DNA of 64,000 nucleotides from Fructobacillus evanidus (lineage in GTDB: Bacteria > Bacillota > Bacilli > Lactobacillales > Lactobacillaceae): the NCBI RefSeq assembly GCF_963580165.1, contig NZ_CAUZLM010000008.1, positions 9,272-73,271 on the forward strand, read 5' to 3'. Below the pieces are notes generated by a model, which did not search any database, was not told where the DNA came from, and saw only the letters and a program-made list of their open reading frames with translations. Each line of letters begins with the position of its first letter. Position 1 is the first letter of the stretch. Positions 18,066-25,765 of this stretch are shown in pieces. A program made the translations under genes and the position numbers.

Positions 18066-19403
18066 CTACTGGGCATGTTTTTGATAATATTGTGCGAGTA
18101 ATTCGCGCAGAAAGATTTTTTGATTGATTTTAGCGGGCGCCTCATCCAACACTTGAAAAAAGTTAATCCAGCGATAATGGTCCAAAGTTGCAATTTGATA
18201 AGCTTTTTCCGGTTCAACTACCCGACCAGCATACCGCAATTGGCCGTCATCATCACGGTCAAGGCCATCAATCAATAGGTGACCAAAGACCTTACCGCGG
18301 AAACCAGACCCCTTCATCTTTTGATCGACCAAATCAGTGCGCCGCTCTTGGAACTCAGCGGCCAAGGCCATCAATTCCGCCCCAGTTAAAGTCGTCACCA
18401 TTGGGTGAATCGCATGTGGCATGGATTCTAGGAAGTCTTCAGCCGTATCCGTTCCTTCCGGCAAATCCTGTAAGAACAAGCCAGAAGAACAAAAGGCAAC
18501 GGGCAAGCCCGTCGTTTCCTTCAACGCGTCTAAACAAGCTTGACCTTGGTCGGAAATCGTTTGTTCATGATCAAAATGAACAATTTTCTTTGCTTCTTCT
18601 AACTCTGCCCCTCGATCATGGAGAGCCTGAATCTCAGCCAAATCACCAGGTTCGGTTGCTAGTTCACCGAGAGGAATGGCTCGTGCCTGTTTCGAAACCA
18701 CATGATGCTGGTCGTCTACAACCAAATCAATTTGGCCAGCATGGTCGCCGTAACGTCCTGCAGCCGCCAGCAACGTACCATGATCCATTTCACCATCAGG
18801 CAAAACATGGTGCGTATGTGCCCCAATAATCACGTCTAAATCGTATTTTTCGGCCAAATCACGGTCGGTGGGTAAGCCCAAGTGCGAAAGCAAGATTACC
18901 AAGTCAGCCTCTCTTCGCAATTTTGGCACCAAGTCGTCCAAAACGTCTTCAACCGGTAGTGGTTGCCAGTCCAGTGACCGGTAAGTCATTTGATAGGGAG
19001 CCGTCAAACCAATAATGGCCACCTTCGTCTGATTGTTAGTGGTCAATATCTTGTAAGGTTCTGCCCAGGCAGGCTGATTTCCCCTTGGTAATTCCTTCAA
19101 GTTCGCCAGAATCACCGGATAATTTGCTTGATCGTATAAATGATTCAAATCAGCATGGGCCATGCCCAAACCTTCATTATTACCAATCGTAACAGCGTCA
19201 TAATGAGCAGCATTCATCAAGTCGACATTCGCCTTGCCCAAAGTAGCGTCGGTTAGCGGATGGAAGCGGTCAATAGCATCACCAATATCGAAGTTAAAGG
19301 TTGTATCCGCAGTCTTTTCAGCTAGCAAAAAGCGACGTATGCGTGGCCAGGCCTCAAAGTGCGAATGCAAATCATTGGTGTGTCGTAATTGTATGGCTTC
19401 CAT
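18066..19403 (-). CDS. YunD-like metallophosphoesterase / 5'-nucleotidase family
   Basis: A 445-aa member of the UshA/YunD calcineurin-like phosphoesterase group. Metal motifs are LRHTNDLHSHF, FDIGDAIDR, IGNNEG, LSHLG and IGAHTHH; the C-terminal 5'-nucleotidase domain follows. There is no signal peptide, so it is cytosolic. The exact nucleotide substrate is unknown. First gene of a two-gene unit with the YutD-like protein. Confidence 0.88.
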   Translation of the reverse strand: MEAIQLRHTNDLHSHFEAWPRIRRFLLAEKTADTTFNFDIGDAIDRFHPLTDATLGKANVDLMNAAHYDAVTIGNNEGLGMAHADLNHLYDQANYPVILANLKELPRGNQPAWAEPYKILTTNNQTKVAIIGLTAPYQMTYRSLDWQPLPVEDVLDDLVPKLRREADLVILLSHLGLPTDRDLAEKYDLDVIIGAHTHHVLPDGEMDHGTLLAAAGRYGDHAGQIDLVVDDQHHVVSKQARAIPLGELATEPGDLAEIQALHDRGAELEEAKKIVHFDHEQTISDQGQACLDALKETTGLPVAFCSSGLFLQDLPEGTDTAEDFLESMPHAIHPMVTTLTGAELMALAAEFQERRTDLVDQKMKGSGFRGKVFGHLLIDGLDRDDDGQLRYAGRVVEPEKAYQIATLDHYRWINFFQVLDEAPAKINQKIFLRELLAQYYQKHAQ

Positions 19404-19582
19404 AGCTTACCCCCGTTCATCTTATCTTATCATTAAAGGACGTTTTTCAGAAAGCTTTTATCAAAAAAGTATCCACAAAAAATAAGGTCTAAATCGTCGA
19501 ATAGCAGTACGCCTTCTTTGATAAAAATTAAATAAATCTCATTACCTAGTCAAATTAAATCACTAAGTTATGTTCCAAAATT

Positions 19583-19616
19583 AAAAAAGGCCGAACACAT
19601 CCGAGTTCGGTCTTTA
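19583..19616 (-). terminator. Terminator of the M24 peptidase gene
   Basis: AAAGACCGAACT pairs with AGTTCGGCCTTT-type sequence (one wobble) followed by TTTT on -. Confidence 0.85.
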
Positions 19617-19634
19617 TTGAAATCACTTATACAT

Positions 19635-20729
19635 TTAGTCAACTGGTAAAACAATCAAGTCCTTTGGCAAATCAGCAGTCAAAACTTCATGGCCGTCCTT
19701 TGTAATCAAAACATCGTCTTCAATCCGGACACCACCCTTGCCGGCCAAATAAATTCCAGGTTCAACCGTCAAAAGGTTACCAACTTGAACTTCATCACTT
19801 GACCGTGACGAAAGGTAAGGACCTTCGTGAATATCCAAACCAGCACCGTGGCCAGTTGAGTGTTGGAATTCTTCGCCGTAACCCTTTTCCGTGATAAAGT
19901 CACGGGCAACGCGGTCAACTTCAGAAGCTGAAATACCAGCCTTCAAAACATCAATCGTGTTTTCGTTAGCTTCCTTGACGATTTCATAAATCTTCTTCAA
20001 TTCAGGATCAACTTCGCCCAAGGCAAACGTCCGGGTAACGTCAGAAGTGTAGCCATCAACGTAGTAACCGAAGTCAACAGTGACCAATTCACCAGCTTCT
20101 AACTTCTTATCACTGGCCATTCCGTGTGGCATCGCTGAACGGTAGCCAGAAGCGACAATCGTTTCAAAGGAAGGCTTTTCCGCCCCAAATTCCTTTTGCA
20201 AGACATCCAAGCGGTTGGCAACTTCCTTTTCAGTCATCCCAACCTTAACTTCCTTCAACAAAGCATTGAAGGCTTTGATTGATGCTTGAGCAGCCTTACG
20301 CAAGGCATCAGCTTCTTGATCATCCTTTGTTTCGCGCAATGCTTCAACAGCGCCTGGAACGGCGTCAAAACTTACATTGGCTGGTAACAAGTCATCCAAC
20401 TCTTCATAGAAAGCGTATGGCAAATCAGATTCGAAGCCAAGCTTTTCAATCCCAAATTCGCGAACAACTTCCACAGCCTTTTCGTAGTATTGACGCGTAA
20501 CCTTCAATGAAACGCCCTGTGGTAACGTACCAACATACTCGTTTTCGTAACGAGCATCGGTGATGAAAGCGGCATCGGCCAATGATACGACCAAAACACC
20601 ATCACCAGGAACCCCACCAAAACCAATCAGGTAGTTCAAGTTCGAGGCATTGGAAATAATCATTCCCTGCAAGTCCAACTTCTTCAACAGCTTTTGAAAC
20701 TTGTTCAAACGTTCTTCATAAAATCCCAC
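19635..20729 (-). CDS. pepP: Xaa-Pro aminopeptidase (M24 family)
   Basis: Removes N-terminal residues preceding proline; also similar to prolidase PepQ. The 364-aa protein has an N-terminal creatinase-like domain and a pita-bread catalytic domain with metal ligands in VTVDFGYYVDGYTSDVTRTFA, HSTGHGAGLDIHEGP and TVEPGIYL. The GTG at 20729 follows GGAGG with 8-nt spacing; the longer TTG reading overlaps that site. Choice between PepP and PepQ is not certain. Confidence 0.85.
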   Translation of the reverse strand: MGFYEERLNKFQKLLKKLDLQGMIISNASNLNYLIGFGGVPGDGVLVVSLADAAFITDARYENEYVGTLPQGVSLKVTRQYYEKAVEVVREFGIEKLGFESDLPYAFYEELDDLLPANVSFDAVPGAVEALRETKDDQEADALRKAAQASIKAFNALLKEVKVGMTEKEVANRLDVLQKEFGAEKPSFETIVASGYRSAMPHGMASDKKLEAGELVTVDFGYYVDGYTSDVTRTFALGEVDPELKKIYEIVKEANENTIDVLKAGISASEVDRVARDFITEKGYGEEFQHSTGHGAGLDIHEGPYLSSRSSDEVQVGNLLTVEPGIYLAGKGGVRIEDDVLITKDGHEVLTADLPKDLIVLPVD

Positions 20730-20871
20730 GGTATGACCCTCCAAATTTTAATATATCTTGCGGTTATTGTACCATAAGTTTGAAGCTCTCTAAAAGAAAG
20801 TTCTCATTTTATTTTAAGAAATACAAAATGCTCGTCCAATGTTTCAAAAGACCGAATAAAGCAAAATTTGG

Positions 20872-20896
20872 GCAAAAAAAAACAGCCGAAGCTGTT
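20872..20896 (-). terminator. rpmA terminator
   Basis: AACAGC / GCTGTT stem with TTCG loop followed by a long T run on -. Confidence 0.9.
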
Positions 20897-20908
20897 CTTC
20901 CCAATTAG

Positions 20909-21223
20909 TTAGGCGTTAGCAAGTAACTGATTGTATTCTTCCCGAGTATAAACGGAAACTTGGCGCTTGTCGCGACCCTTGCGTTCGAACTTAACAACAC
21001 CGTCAGTCAAAGCAAAAAGTGTGTCATCGCCACCCTTTTTAACGTTTTGACCTGGGTAGATGTGTGTTCCACGTTGGCGGTAAATGATTGAACCAGCAGT
21101 CAAGGCTTGTCCATCAGCGACCTTCGTACCTAAACGACGACCAGCTGAGTCACGACCGTTGGCAGATGATCCACCCCCCTTGTGGTGGGCAAAGAGTTGC
21201 AAGTTATCTTGATTCATCAACAT
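20909..21223 (-). CDS. rpmA: Ribosomal protein bL27 with cleavable N-terminus
   Basis: Large-subunit protein at the peptidyl-transferase centre. The 104-aa product begins with an extension ending NLQLFA before HHKGGGSSANGRD, the cleavage motif processed by the Prp protease in Firmicutes. The ATG at 21223 has AAGGAG at 9 nt. It follows rplU by only 27 bp; the prp gene usually found between them is absent. Confidence 0.97.
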   Translation of the reverse strand: MLMNQDNLQLFAHHKGGGSSANGRDSAGRRLGTKVADGQALTAGSIIYRQRGTHIYPGQNVKKGGDDTLFALTDGVVKFERKGRDKRQVSVYTREEYNQLLANA

Positions 21224-21250
21224 AAGTCTATTCTCCTTTAACAGTGATGA

Positions 21251-21550
21251 TTACGCGATGGAATCAATCTTCACGCGTGTATATGGTTGGCGGTGTCCCT
21301 GCTTTGTGTGGGAATGCTTCTTAGGACGGTACTTGAAAGTAACAACCTTCTTTTCCTTACCCTGCTTTTCAACAGTTCCAGAAACCTTAGCACCATCAAC
21401 AAATGGGGTACCGATCTTTGAGTCAGTCAAGACGACTTGGTCGAAAACAACCTTGTCCCCTTCTTGTGCGTCCAACTTTTCAACAAAGATGGTATCGCCT
21501 TCAGCGACTTTATATTGCTTGCCGCCAGTAACAATAATTGCGTAGGCCAT
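21251..21550 (-). CDS. rplU: Ribosomal protein bL21
   Basis: 99-aa large-subunit protein that binds 23S rRNA. Typical opening YAIIVTGGKQYKVAEGD and C-terminal KKHSHTKQGHRQPYT. Cotranscribed with rpmA; an L21-type leader precedes it. Confidence 0.97.
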   Translation of the reverse strand: MAYAIIVTGGKQYKVAEGDTIFVEKLDAQEGDKVVFDQVVLTDSKIGTPFVDGAKVSGTVEKQGKEKKVVTFKYRPKKHSHTKQGHRQPYTRVKIDSIA

Positions 21551-21559
21551 TATTGAATT

Positions 21560-21655
21560 CTCCTTTTATACTTAGACTCACCATCTCGAGGCGGCTATTG
21601 CTAGCTTCTTGAACCTGAGATGTGTGGTTGTAGCTGCGCTAACAACTAATTAAGT
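21560..21655 (-). promoter_or_regulatory. rplU leader RNA (L21 leader type)
   Basis: Read on -, a structured leader precedes rplU: CATCTC pairs with GAGATG around an inner stem-loop region containing AGCTAGCAATAGC, followed by the ribosome site. Position and shape fit the autoregulatory L21 leader of Firmicutes; assigned by context. Confidence 0.6.
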
Positions 21656-21779
21656 TTATCAAAGTTCCCTCGTTTTATCAAGGAAATCTTTATTTTTAGC
21701 CGTTTTGACGCATAATCGAAACAATGATTCCAATGCGTCTTCACTAATTTAGATTTACTTAATTTTGCGTCATTAACAA

Positions 21780-22352
21780 CTAAACGTCAAAATCAAAAAG
21801 TAATAGTCCCGTCTTTTTCGTCCTCGTCATCGTTACCCGCCAAATTTCACGAAATTCTTCGAGAATTTCATCATAGGTCAGCGCCATCGAATCTTGTAGC
21901 CACAAAGACACACAAGCCCAAAAACCAGCGACAATGATTTCCCACTGATAAATCAAGTGTTTCTTTAATTTTTCATCACTTACATCAGCCAAGGCTCGAT
22001 CACGTTGTTCGCGTAGCGCAGCCATTAAATCAACCATTAAAGACTTATCCTGACCGTTATTCAAAACGGCATTATAGAATATTCCTTGCTCTGAAATAAC
22101 TTCCAACACTTCACGTACACGAAACTTCCCTTCAGTCTTTTCCGTAAACTGACGAATAAGTTCCCGATTGACATCATTGATCAAGTCCGCCTTATTATTA
22201 TAGTGTCGGTAAAAGGTTCCGCGAGTCACGCGACCCTTCAACAATAATTCGGCAATTGAGAAACGATCTGTTCTTGATAATAATTCAATCGCTGCTGAAC
22301 GAAGAACCTGCCTTGAACGTAAGACACGAGCATCCGTTAACTTCTTAGTCAT
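21780..22352 (-). CDS. TetR/AcrR-family transcriptional regulator
   Basis: 190 aa with an N-terminal helix-turn-helix (SIAELLLKGRVTRGTFYRHYNNKADL, about residues 27-52) and a divergent ligand domain. Its targets are unknown; the neighbouring SMR exporter is a possible one but has a separate promoter region and terminator. Monocistronic by spacing. Confidence 0.85.
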   Translation of the reverse strand: MTKKLTDARVLRSRQVLRSAAIELLSRTDRFSIAELLLKGRVTRGTFYRHYNNKADLINDVNRELIRQFTEKTEGKFRVREVLEVISEQGIFYNAVLNNGQDKSLMVDLMAALREQRDRALADVSDEKLKKHLIYQWEIIVAGFWACVSLWLQDSMALTYDEILEEFREIWRVTMTRTKKTGLLLFDFDV

Positions 22353-22450
22353 GTAACTTCTCCAATCTTTAAAAGGATAAAGCGATTCAACTTGTCTTGA
22401 TTATAACAACAAAGAATTAAATTGACTTAAATATCAAGCAGATTAACACA

Positions 22451-22495
22451 AAAGGTCGAATAATTGTCCTAAACGACAATTATCGACCTTTTTCG
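22451..22495 (-). terminator. Terminator downstream of pnuC
   Basis: AAAGGTCGA.TAATTGTC pairs with GACAATTATCGACCTTT with one bulge; T-tracts on both sides. Confidence 0.9.
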
Positions 22496-22523
22496 TTGGT
22501 AAAAATATGACCGCTACCAAGCC

Positions 22524-23288
22524 TTATTTAGCATTAGCTGCCTTTGTAGCTCGTGACCATGGCGAGAAGAACAAGCCAATCACATCGTTTCCTAAATAAA
22601 GGATATAAGTTGCAAACAAGACCCAGTTGGCGTCCCCCTGCAATGCCGTTACTCCCCAAAGAGTCACTGACATTAAGCCTTGCAACGTCCACATCCAATA
22701 CTGTGAGTGGAACTTGGCAATCGTTAATGCAGCCCCTGTTACACCAATCGCAGCAGAGAAAGCATCAAGCCATGGCCGTGGGGAAATCAGCAAATGCGTG
22801 TCCATCATGAAGAGCAAGAAGAACGCCACCACGAACGTTGCCAAAGCCAAAAGCCAACCGTTCGTGTTCATTGCCTTAATCTTCCGATTTTGCCATGCGT
22901 TACCAAAAAACATGAAATTCAAATCCAATGACACCACATAAACCATCTGCATCACGATATCAGAGTAGTTTTTTGAGTGAAAGGCGACAATAGAAATCAA
23001 AATTGCTGAGATAAAACCAAGCAGGCCGTTAATTCGCTTGTTGGCCGTAATAGCCAAAGTACAAGCGAAACCGATTGCTCCACCAATCATGGACAAAATC
23101 GACAAAGTTTCCAAACCATGTGGGAAACCGGTAGCCAAGATGACTACTAGACCAATTGCCAACCAGATGTAAGATTGCTTATCCCAACCAGAAAATCCCT
23201 CTTTGTAATAAGACCAGGTGAAAATCTGTTTCATGTTCGTCTTTACGTCCTGCCAAGTATAACCAGACGTCGATTGTTCGTTACTCAT
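22524..23288 (-). CDS. pnuC: PnuC-family vitamin/nicotinamide riboside transporter (host copy)
   Basis: A 254-aa membrane protein with about seven helices and the PnuC segments NKRINGLLGFISA and QNRKIK. Members take up nicotinamide riboside, or other vitamins in related subgroups, by facilitated diffusion plus trapping. It follows the SMR gene by 42 bp in the same direction. A second, phage-borne homologue lies at 47511-48203. Confidence 0.88.
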   Translation of the reverse strand: MSNEQSTSGYTWQDVKTNMKQIFTWSYYKEGFSGWDKQSYIWLAIGLVVILATGFPHGLETLSILSMIGGAIGFACTLAITANKRINGLLGFISAILISIVAFHSKNYSDIVMQMVYVVSLDLNFMFFGNAWQNRKIKAMNTNGWLLALATFVVAFFLLFMMDTHLLISPRPWLDAFSAAIGVTGAALTIAKFHSQYWMWTLQGLMSVTLWGVTALQGDANWVLFATYILYLGNDVIGLFFSPWSRATKAANAK

Positions 23289-23330
23289 AAATCTCCTCCA
23301 ACGGCTCAGGGACAGTCTTCCCCGAACATT

Positions 23331-23657
23331 TTAATGTACGTTGCCAAAGATGTTAACCAAAACCACCCCTAGGACCAAAAAGGTCAGGCCAACGATTGTT
23401 TGCCAGTTCAAATGCACGTTGAACAAGACAACACTTAAGCACGTGACAACTAGTATACCACTTGCAGACCAGATTGCATAAGCGAGGTAAACGGGCATCG
23501 ATTTGACGACAAGCGCCAAAAGGTAGAAGGATAGGGCATAGCAGCTAAGAGTCAAAATTGTCGGTAACAATTTTGTAAAACCAGCCGTACTGCCAATCAA
23601 AGTCGTACCAGTCGTTTCAGCGATAATGGCCACGGCCAAATAAAAATAAGTTAACAT
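23331..23657 (-). CDS. Small multidrug resistance (SMR) family transporter
   Basis: 108 aa with four membrane helices and the conserved membrane glutamate Glu14 (AIIAETTGTT). SMR proteins export quaternary ammonium compounds (EmrE/Qac) or guanidinium (Gdx); W/Y pattern is not decisive here. First gene of a two-gene unit with pnuC. The leader (23658-23800) has a CAAGGA/TCCTTG hairpin but does not match guanidine riboswitch motifs I know. Confidence 0.85.
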   Translation of the reverse strand: MLTYFYLAVAIIAETTGTTLIGSTAGFTKLLPTILTLSCYALSFYLLALVVKSMPVYLAYAIWSASGILVVTCLSVVLFNVHLNWQTIVGLTFLVLGVVLVNIFGNVH

Positions 23658-23833
23658 TTCTATCTCCTTTTATGTCTGTACCCACAATTATCAGTGATGA
23701 ACCTCTAGATAACAAGGATTTCCTTGTAACAATAGGCGAACGGGCTTTCCCCCACTTCTTTGTTGCCACAAATTTTTAATAGTAATTTTGTCTATTTTTT
23801 GCTATTCTTAATAGTGTTAGTTTTCTATCTTTT

Positions 23834-23907
23834 GCACTGGTAGCTCAGCTGGATAGAGCAGCCGGTTTCTACCCGGCAGGTCGAGGGTTCGACTCCCCCT
23901 CAGTGCA
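23834..23907 (+). tRNA. tRNA-Arg (anticodon UCU), prophage attachment site
   Basis: Cloverleaf from sequence: acceptor GCACTGG/TCAGTGC, D-arm GCTC/GAGC, anticodon stem GCCGG/CCGGC with loop TTTCTAC (anticodon TCT), T-arm GAGGG with loop TTCGACT, discriminator A at 23907, no encoded CCA. The T-stem has an A-C mismatch at its second pair. The 3' end from 23897 is the phage attachment core, repeated at 62298. Confidence 0.95.
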
Positions 23908-23908
23908 T
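23897..23908 (+). repeat. attL core
   Basis: CCCTCAGTGCAT, identical to 62298-62309, covering the last bases of the T-stem and acceptor stem of tRNA-Arg. Confidence 0.9.
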
Positions 23909-23920
23909 GATACACGTTGA

Positions 23921-23954
23921 TATATCAACGTTTGTACCCCTTTTGGGGGACAAG
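23921..23954 (+). promoter_or_regulatory. Integrase arm-type sites, left end
   Basis: TATATCAACGTTTGTA (23921-23936) is repeated exactly at 62234-62249, and TTGGGGGACAA (23943-23953) recurs in tandem at 62126-62147. In the excised circle they flank the core on both sides in direct orientation, as arm-type binding sites do. The first copy is also half of an 18-bp perfect palindrome ACGTTGATATATCAACGT. Confidence 0.7.
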
Positions 23955-23968
23955 TGGGGTATTTCATT

Positions 23969-24010
23969 AAAAAAAACGCCTCAAATCTTAATTGATTCGG
24001 GGCGCTTTTT
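23969..24010 (-). terminator. Terminator at the left prophage end
   Basis: CGCCTCAAATC pairs with GATTCGGGGCG (one mismatch, wobble pairs); T-tract on + and a long A-tract (T-tract on -) on the other side, so it may work in both directions, insulating tRNA and prophage transcription. Confidence 0.75.
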
Positions 24011-24127
24011 ATTGTCATAGTAACCTTCACAACAGCGCCCATAAGCTCATAATAACAAAAAATAGCCAAGCTATCTGCTCGGCTACCTCTTGGACGATTT
24101 TAGTTATTTTTTGATAAGTCAATTATA

Positions 24128-24553
24128 TCATAATTCATCAATCATCTGCTGGACTGGCTCAACCATACTATTAGCGTATTCGGCCATTTCAAAAATAGCC
24201 TGATTGTCACTCAGCACTTTCAAAAATTCGCCATGTAAGTAGTTGAATACTAATTTATCGTCTCCGTTTGGGTCTTCCCTGTATAGATCCAACTGACTTT
24301 CAAGAATTTCTTTAAATTCATGACGCATGACCTCACGAATAACTTTGTAATTGTCAGGTAGTTCAACTTCGTTAATTCGTTCATCATACAAATCAGCCAA
24401 CTTTTGAGCTGAATCTAGTGATAGTTTTCCAATTTCACGCTGACCATTCATTAGCTTACTCACAACGGCCTGGTTAACCCCTGACTGTTTAGCAATTGCA
24501 TATCCGCTTAAATCACTCTTAAATAGAATTTCAATCTTCTGTTTGATGTCCAT
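24128..24553 (-). CDS. Helix-turn-helix protein of an end-of-prophage operon
   Basis: 141 aa with an N-terminal HTH (SGYAIAKQSGVNQAVVSKLMNGQR, about residues 15-38) and an acidic, helical C-terminal half of unknown function. It is the second gene after the 96-aa protein and lies next to attL, outside the lysis cassette. It is the obvious candidate to bind the perfect palindrome in the shared promoter. GGGAG stands 7 nt before the ATG. Confidence 0.75.
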   Translation of the reverse strand: MDIKQKIEILFKSDLSGYAIAKQSGVNQAVVSKLMNGQREIGKLSLDSAQKLADLYDERINEVELPDNYKVIREVMRHEFKEILESQLDLYREDPNGDDKLVFNYLHGEFLKVLSDNQAIFEMAEYANSMVEPVQQMIDEL

Positions 24554-24578
24554 AATGTTCTCCCAAATAAAAAAGCCG

Positions 24579-24869
24579 TTAGGCTTCTGTGATCGCTGTC
24601 AATTTCTTGATGTTGTCGTTGTAAAATTCATTGTAATTTGCAATTTCTACTAACCAGTTGTTCAACCTGCTTACCATGATTTCGTCTTGACGACTATAGA
24701 AATCATAAGTGTCTTCCATTTCGCTTTGCTTGATTCGGAAAGCGTTAATAACATTTGCTTGTTCCTGTGTCATGTTGTCCCATGCTGATTCATGATGGAA
24801 CTTATCAATTGTGTCGTTTACTTGCTTCCAGTTTTCAATGAATGTTGCTACTGCTTGTACGTCTGTCAT
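24579..24869 (-). CDS. Uncharacterised 96-aa helical protein
   Basis: Acidic, Trp/Tyr/Asn-rich and predicted helical, with no signal or membrane segment and no family I recognise. It is the first gene after a strong promoter with an embedded palindrome, 25 bp before the HTH gene. The layout (small unknown plus HTH regulator under an autoregulated promoter) is that of a toxin-antitoxin, anti-phage or lysogenic conversion unit; no function can be assigned. Confidence 0.7.
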   Translation of the reverse strand: MTDVQAVATFIENWKQVNDTIDKFHHESAWDNMTQEQANVINAFRIKQSEMEDTYDFYSRQDEIMVSRLNNWLVEIANYNEFYNDNIKKLTAITEA

Positions 24870-24909
24870 AATGTTGTCCTCTTTCTTTCCTGTACTTGAC
24901 TATATTTAC

Positions 24910-24938
24910 AGTATATATGACAGTTGTCATATAGTCAA
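24910..24938 (-). promoter_or_regulatory. Promoter with perfect operator palindrome
   Basis: On -, -35 TTGACT (24933-24938) and -10 TATACT (24910-24915) are 17 nt apart. The spacer and -10 hold the perfect 20-bp palindrome TATATGACAGTTGTCATATA, inside a wider TTGACTATA/TATAGTCAA inverted repeat. Confidence 0.85.
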
Positions 24939-24996
24939 TAGGTTTTACAAAAGTTTTTGGATTTATTTTTCCTACAATATCAGACGTTGATTGCAC

Positions 24997-25027
24997 TAAA
25001 AAAAGACCTACCACAATTGGTAGGCCT
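24997..25027 (-). terminator. Terminator, distal of two behind the lysis cassette
   Basis: On -, AGGCCTACCA / TGGTAGGTCTT with loop ATTG followed by seven T residues. Confidence 0.85.
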
Positions 25028-25068
25028 CACAGTTAAGGAACTCAAAAGAGTTCGATAAATTATATCAT

Positions 25069-25098
25069 ATAAAAAGCCTGCACGATTGCAGGCCATTA
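25069..25098 (-). terminator. Terminator, proximal of two behind the lysis cassette
   Basis: On -, GGCCTGCA/TGCAGGCT stem followed by TTTTT. Each of the two terminators is preceded on - by ATATGATATAA and an AACTC-containing segment, so the units look duplicated. Confidence 0.85.
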
Positions 25099-25169
25099 AT
25101 GTGAAAAACTCAAATAGTGAAAAGCTACAAGAGTTGTTTAGATTATATCATATGTACGCCCATCAGGGC

Positions 25170-25724
25170 TTATTTATTTTTTTTTAGTTCGGCTAGTTGC
25201 TTACTGATTTCATCCAACATCTGCATTTGCATCTTTTGAATCTTGATGTTGTTGGGTTGGTCTTCATGGATCAGATGGTCCAACTTTGAGTGTAGAATTC
25301 TGATTTCTTCTTCTGATTTCAAGTTGATGTGATAGTCGTTCTTGGAATTCATTCGGTCATAATCGCTGGCACGATTCTGGCTCATCATAATCAGTGGCGC
25401 TTGAAGTGCTGACACCATCGACAAGAATAGGTTGAGCAGGATGAATGGAAACGGGTCAAAATTAGCACCAAATAGATGTAGGCTGTTGACCGTTATCCAA
25501 CCCACTAGAATCACGATGAACGAAATTAAGAACGTCCAACTTCCACCAAACTTGGCCACCCTATCAGCTACTTTTTGGCCAAAGGTCATTGATTGCTGAA
25601 CCTGCTTGTCTACATCAATCACATCATAACTGTGGTCATGCATCATTCGGCTCATTCGCTTATCGAGGTGGTTCGTATGCTTGTTATCGTCCGCAATCAA
25701 CTTGTTCAACTTTTTATTATCCAT
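25170..25724 (-). CDS. DUF1003-family membrane protein (lysogenic cargo)
   Basis: 184 aa with two membrane helices (SWTFLISFIVILVGWITV and FPFILLNLFLSMVSALQAP) and the DUF1003 C-terminal block (MMSQNRASDYDR, HLIHED). Family function is unknown. The start at 25724 is 6 nt from AGGAGG; the ORF could be read longer but that would run through the ribosome site. Located after the lysin gene at the prophage end, where morons are common. Confidence 0.82.
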   Translation of the reverse strand: MDNKKLNKLIADDNKHTNHLDKRMSRMMHDHSYDVIDVDKQVQQSMTFGQKVADRVAKFGGSWTFLISFIVILVGWITVNSLHLFGANFDPFPFILLNLFLSMVSALQAPLIMMSQNRASDYDRMNSKNDYHINLKSEEEIRILHSKLDHLIHEDQPNNIKIQKMQMQMLDEISKQLAELKKNK

Positions 25725-25765
25725 CATTTTCCTCCTATTATATGTACGGGGCAATGCCCCATTGA

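Noticed and set aside
23658..23830. Guanidine or NAD+/TPP riboswitch before the SMR-pnuC pair
   Set aside because: I looked for ykkC, mini-ykkC and TPP conserved blocks and saw none; only a CAAGGA/TCCTTG hairpin. An NAD+-II element cannot be excluded without a covariance search.
23869..24069. 66-codon - strand ORF ending GESNPRPAG
   Set aside because: Its end is the antisense of tRNA-Arg and it crosses the attachment core and a terminator.
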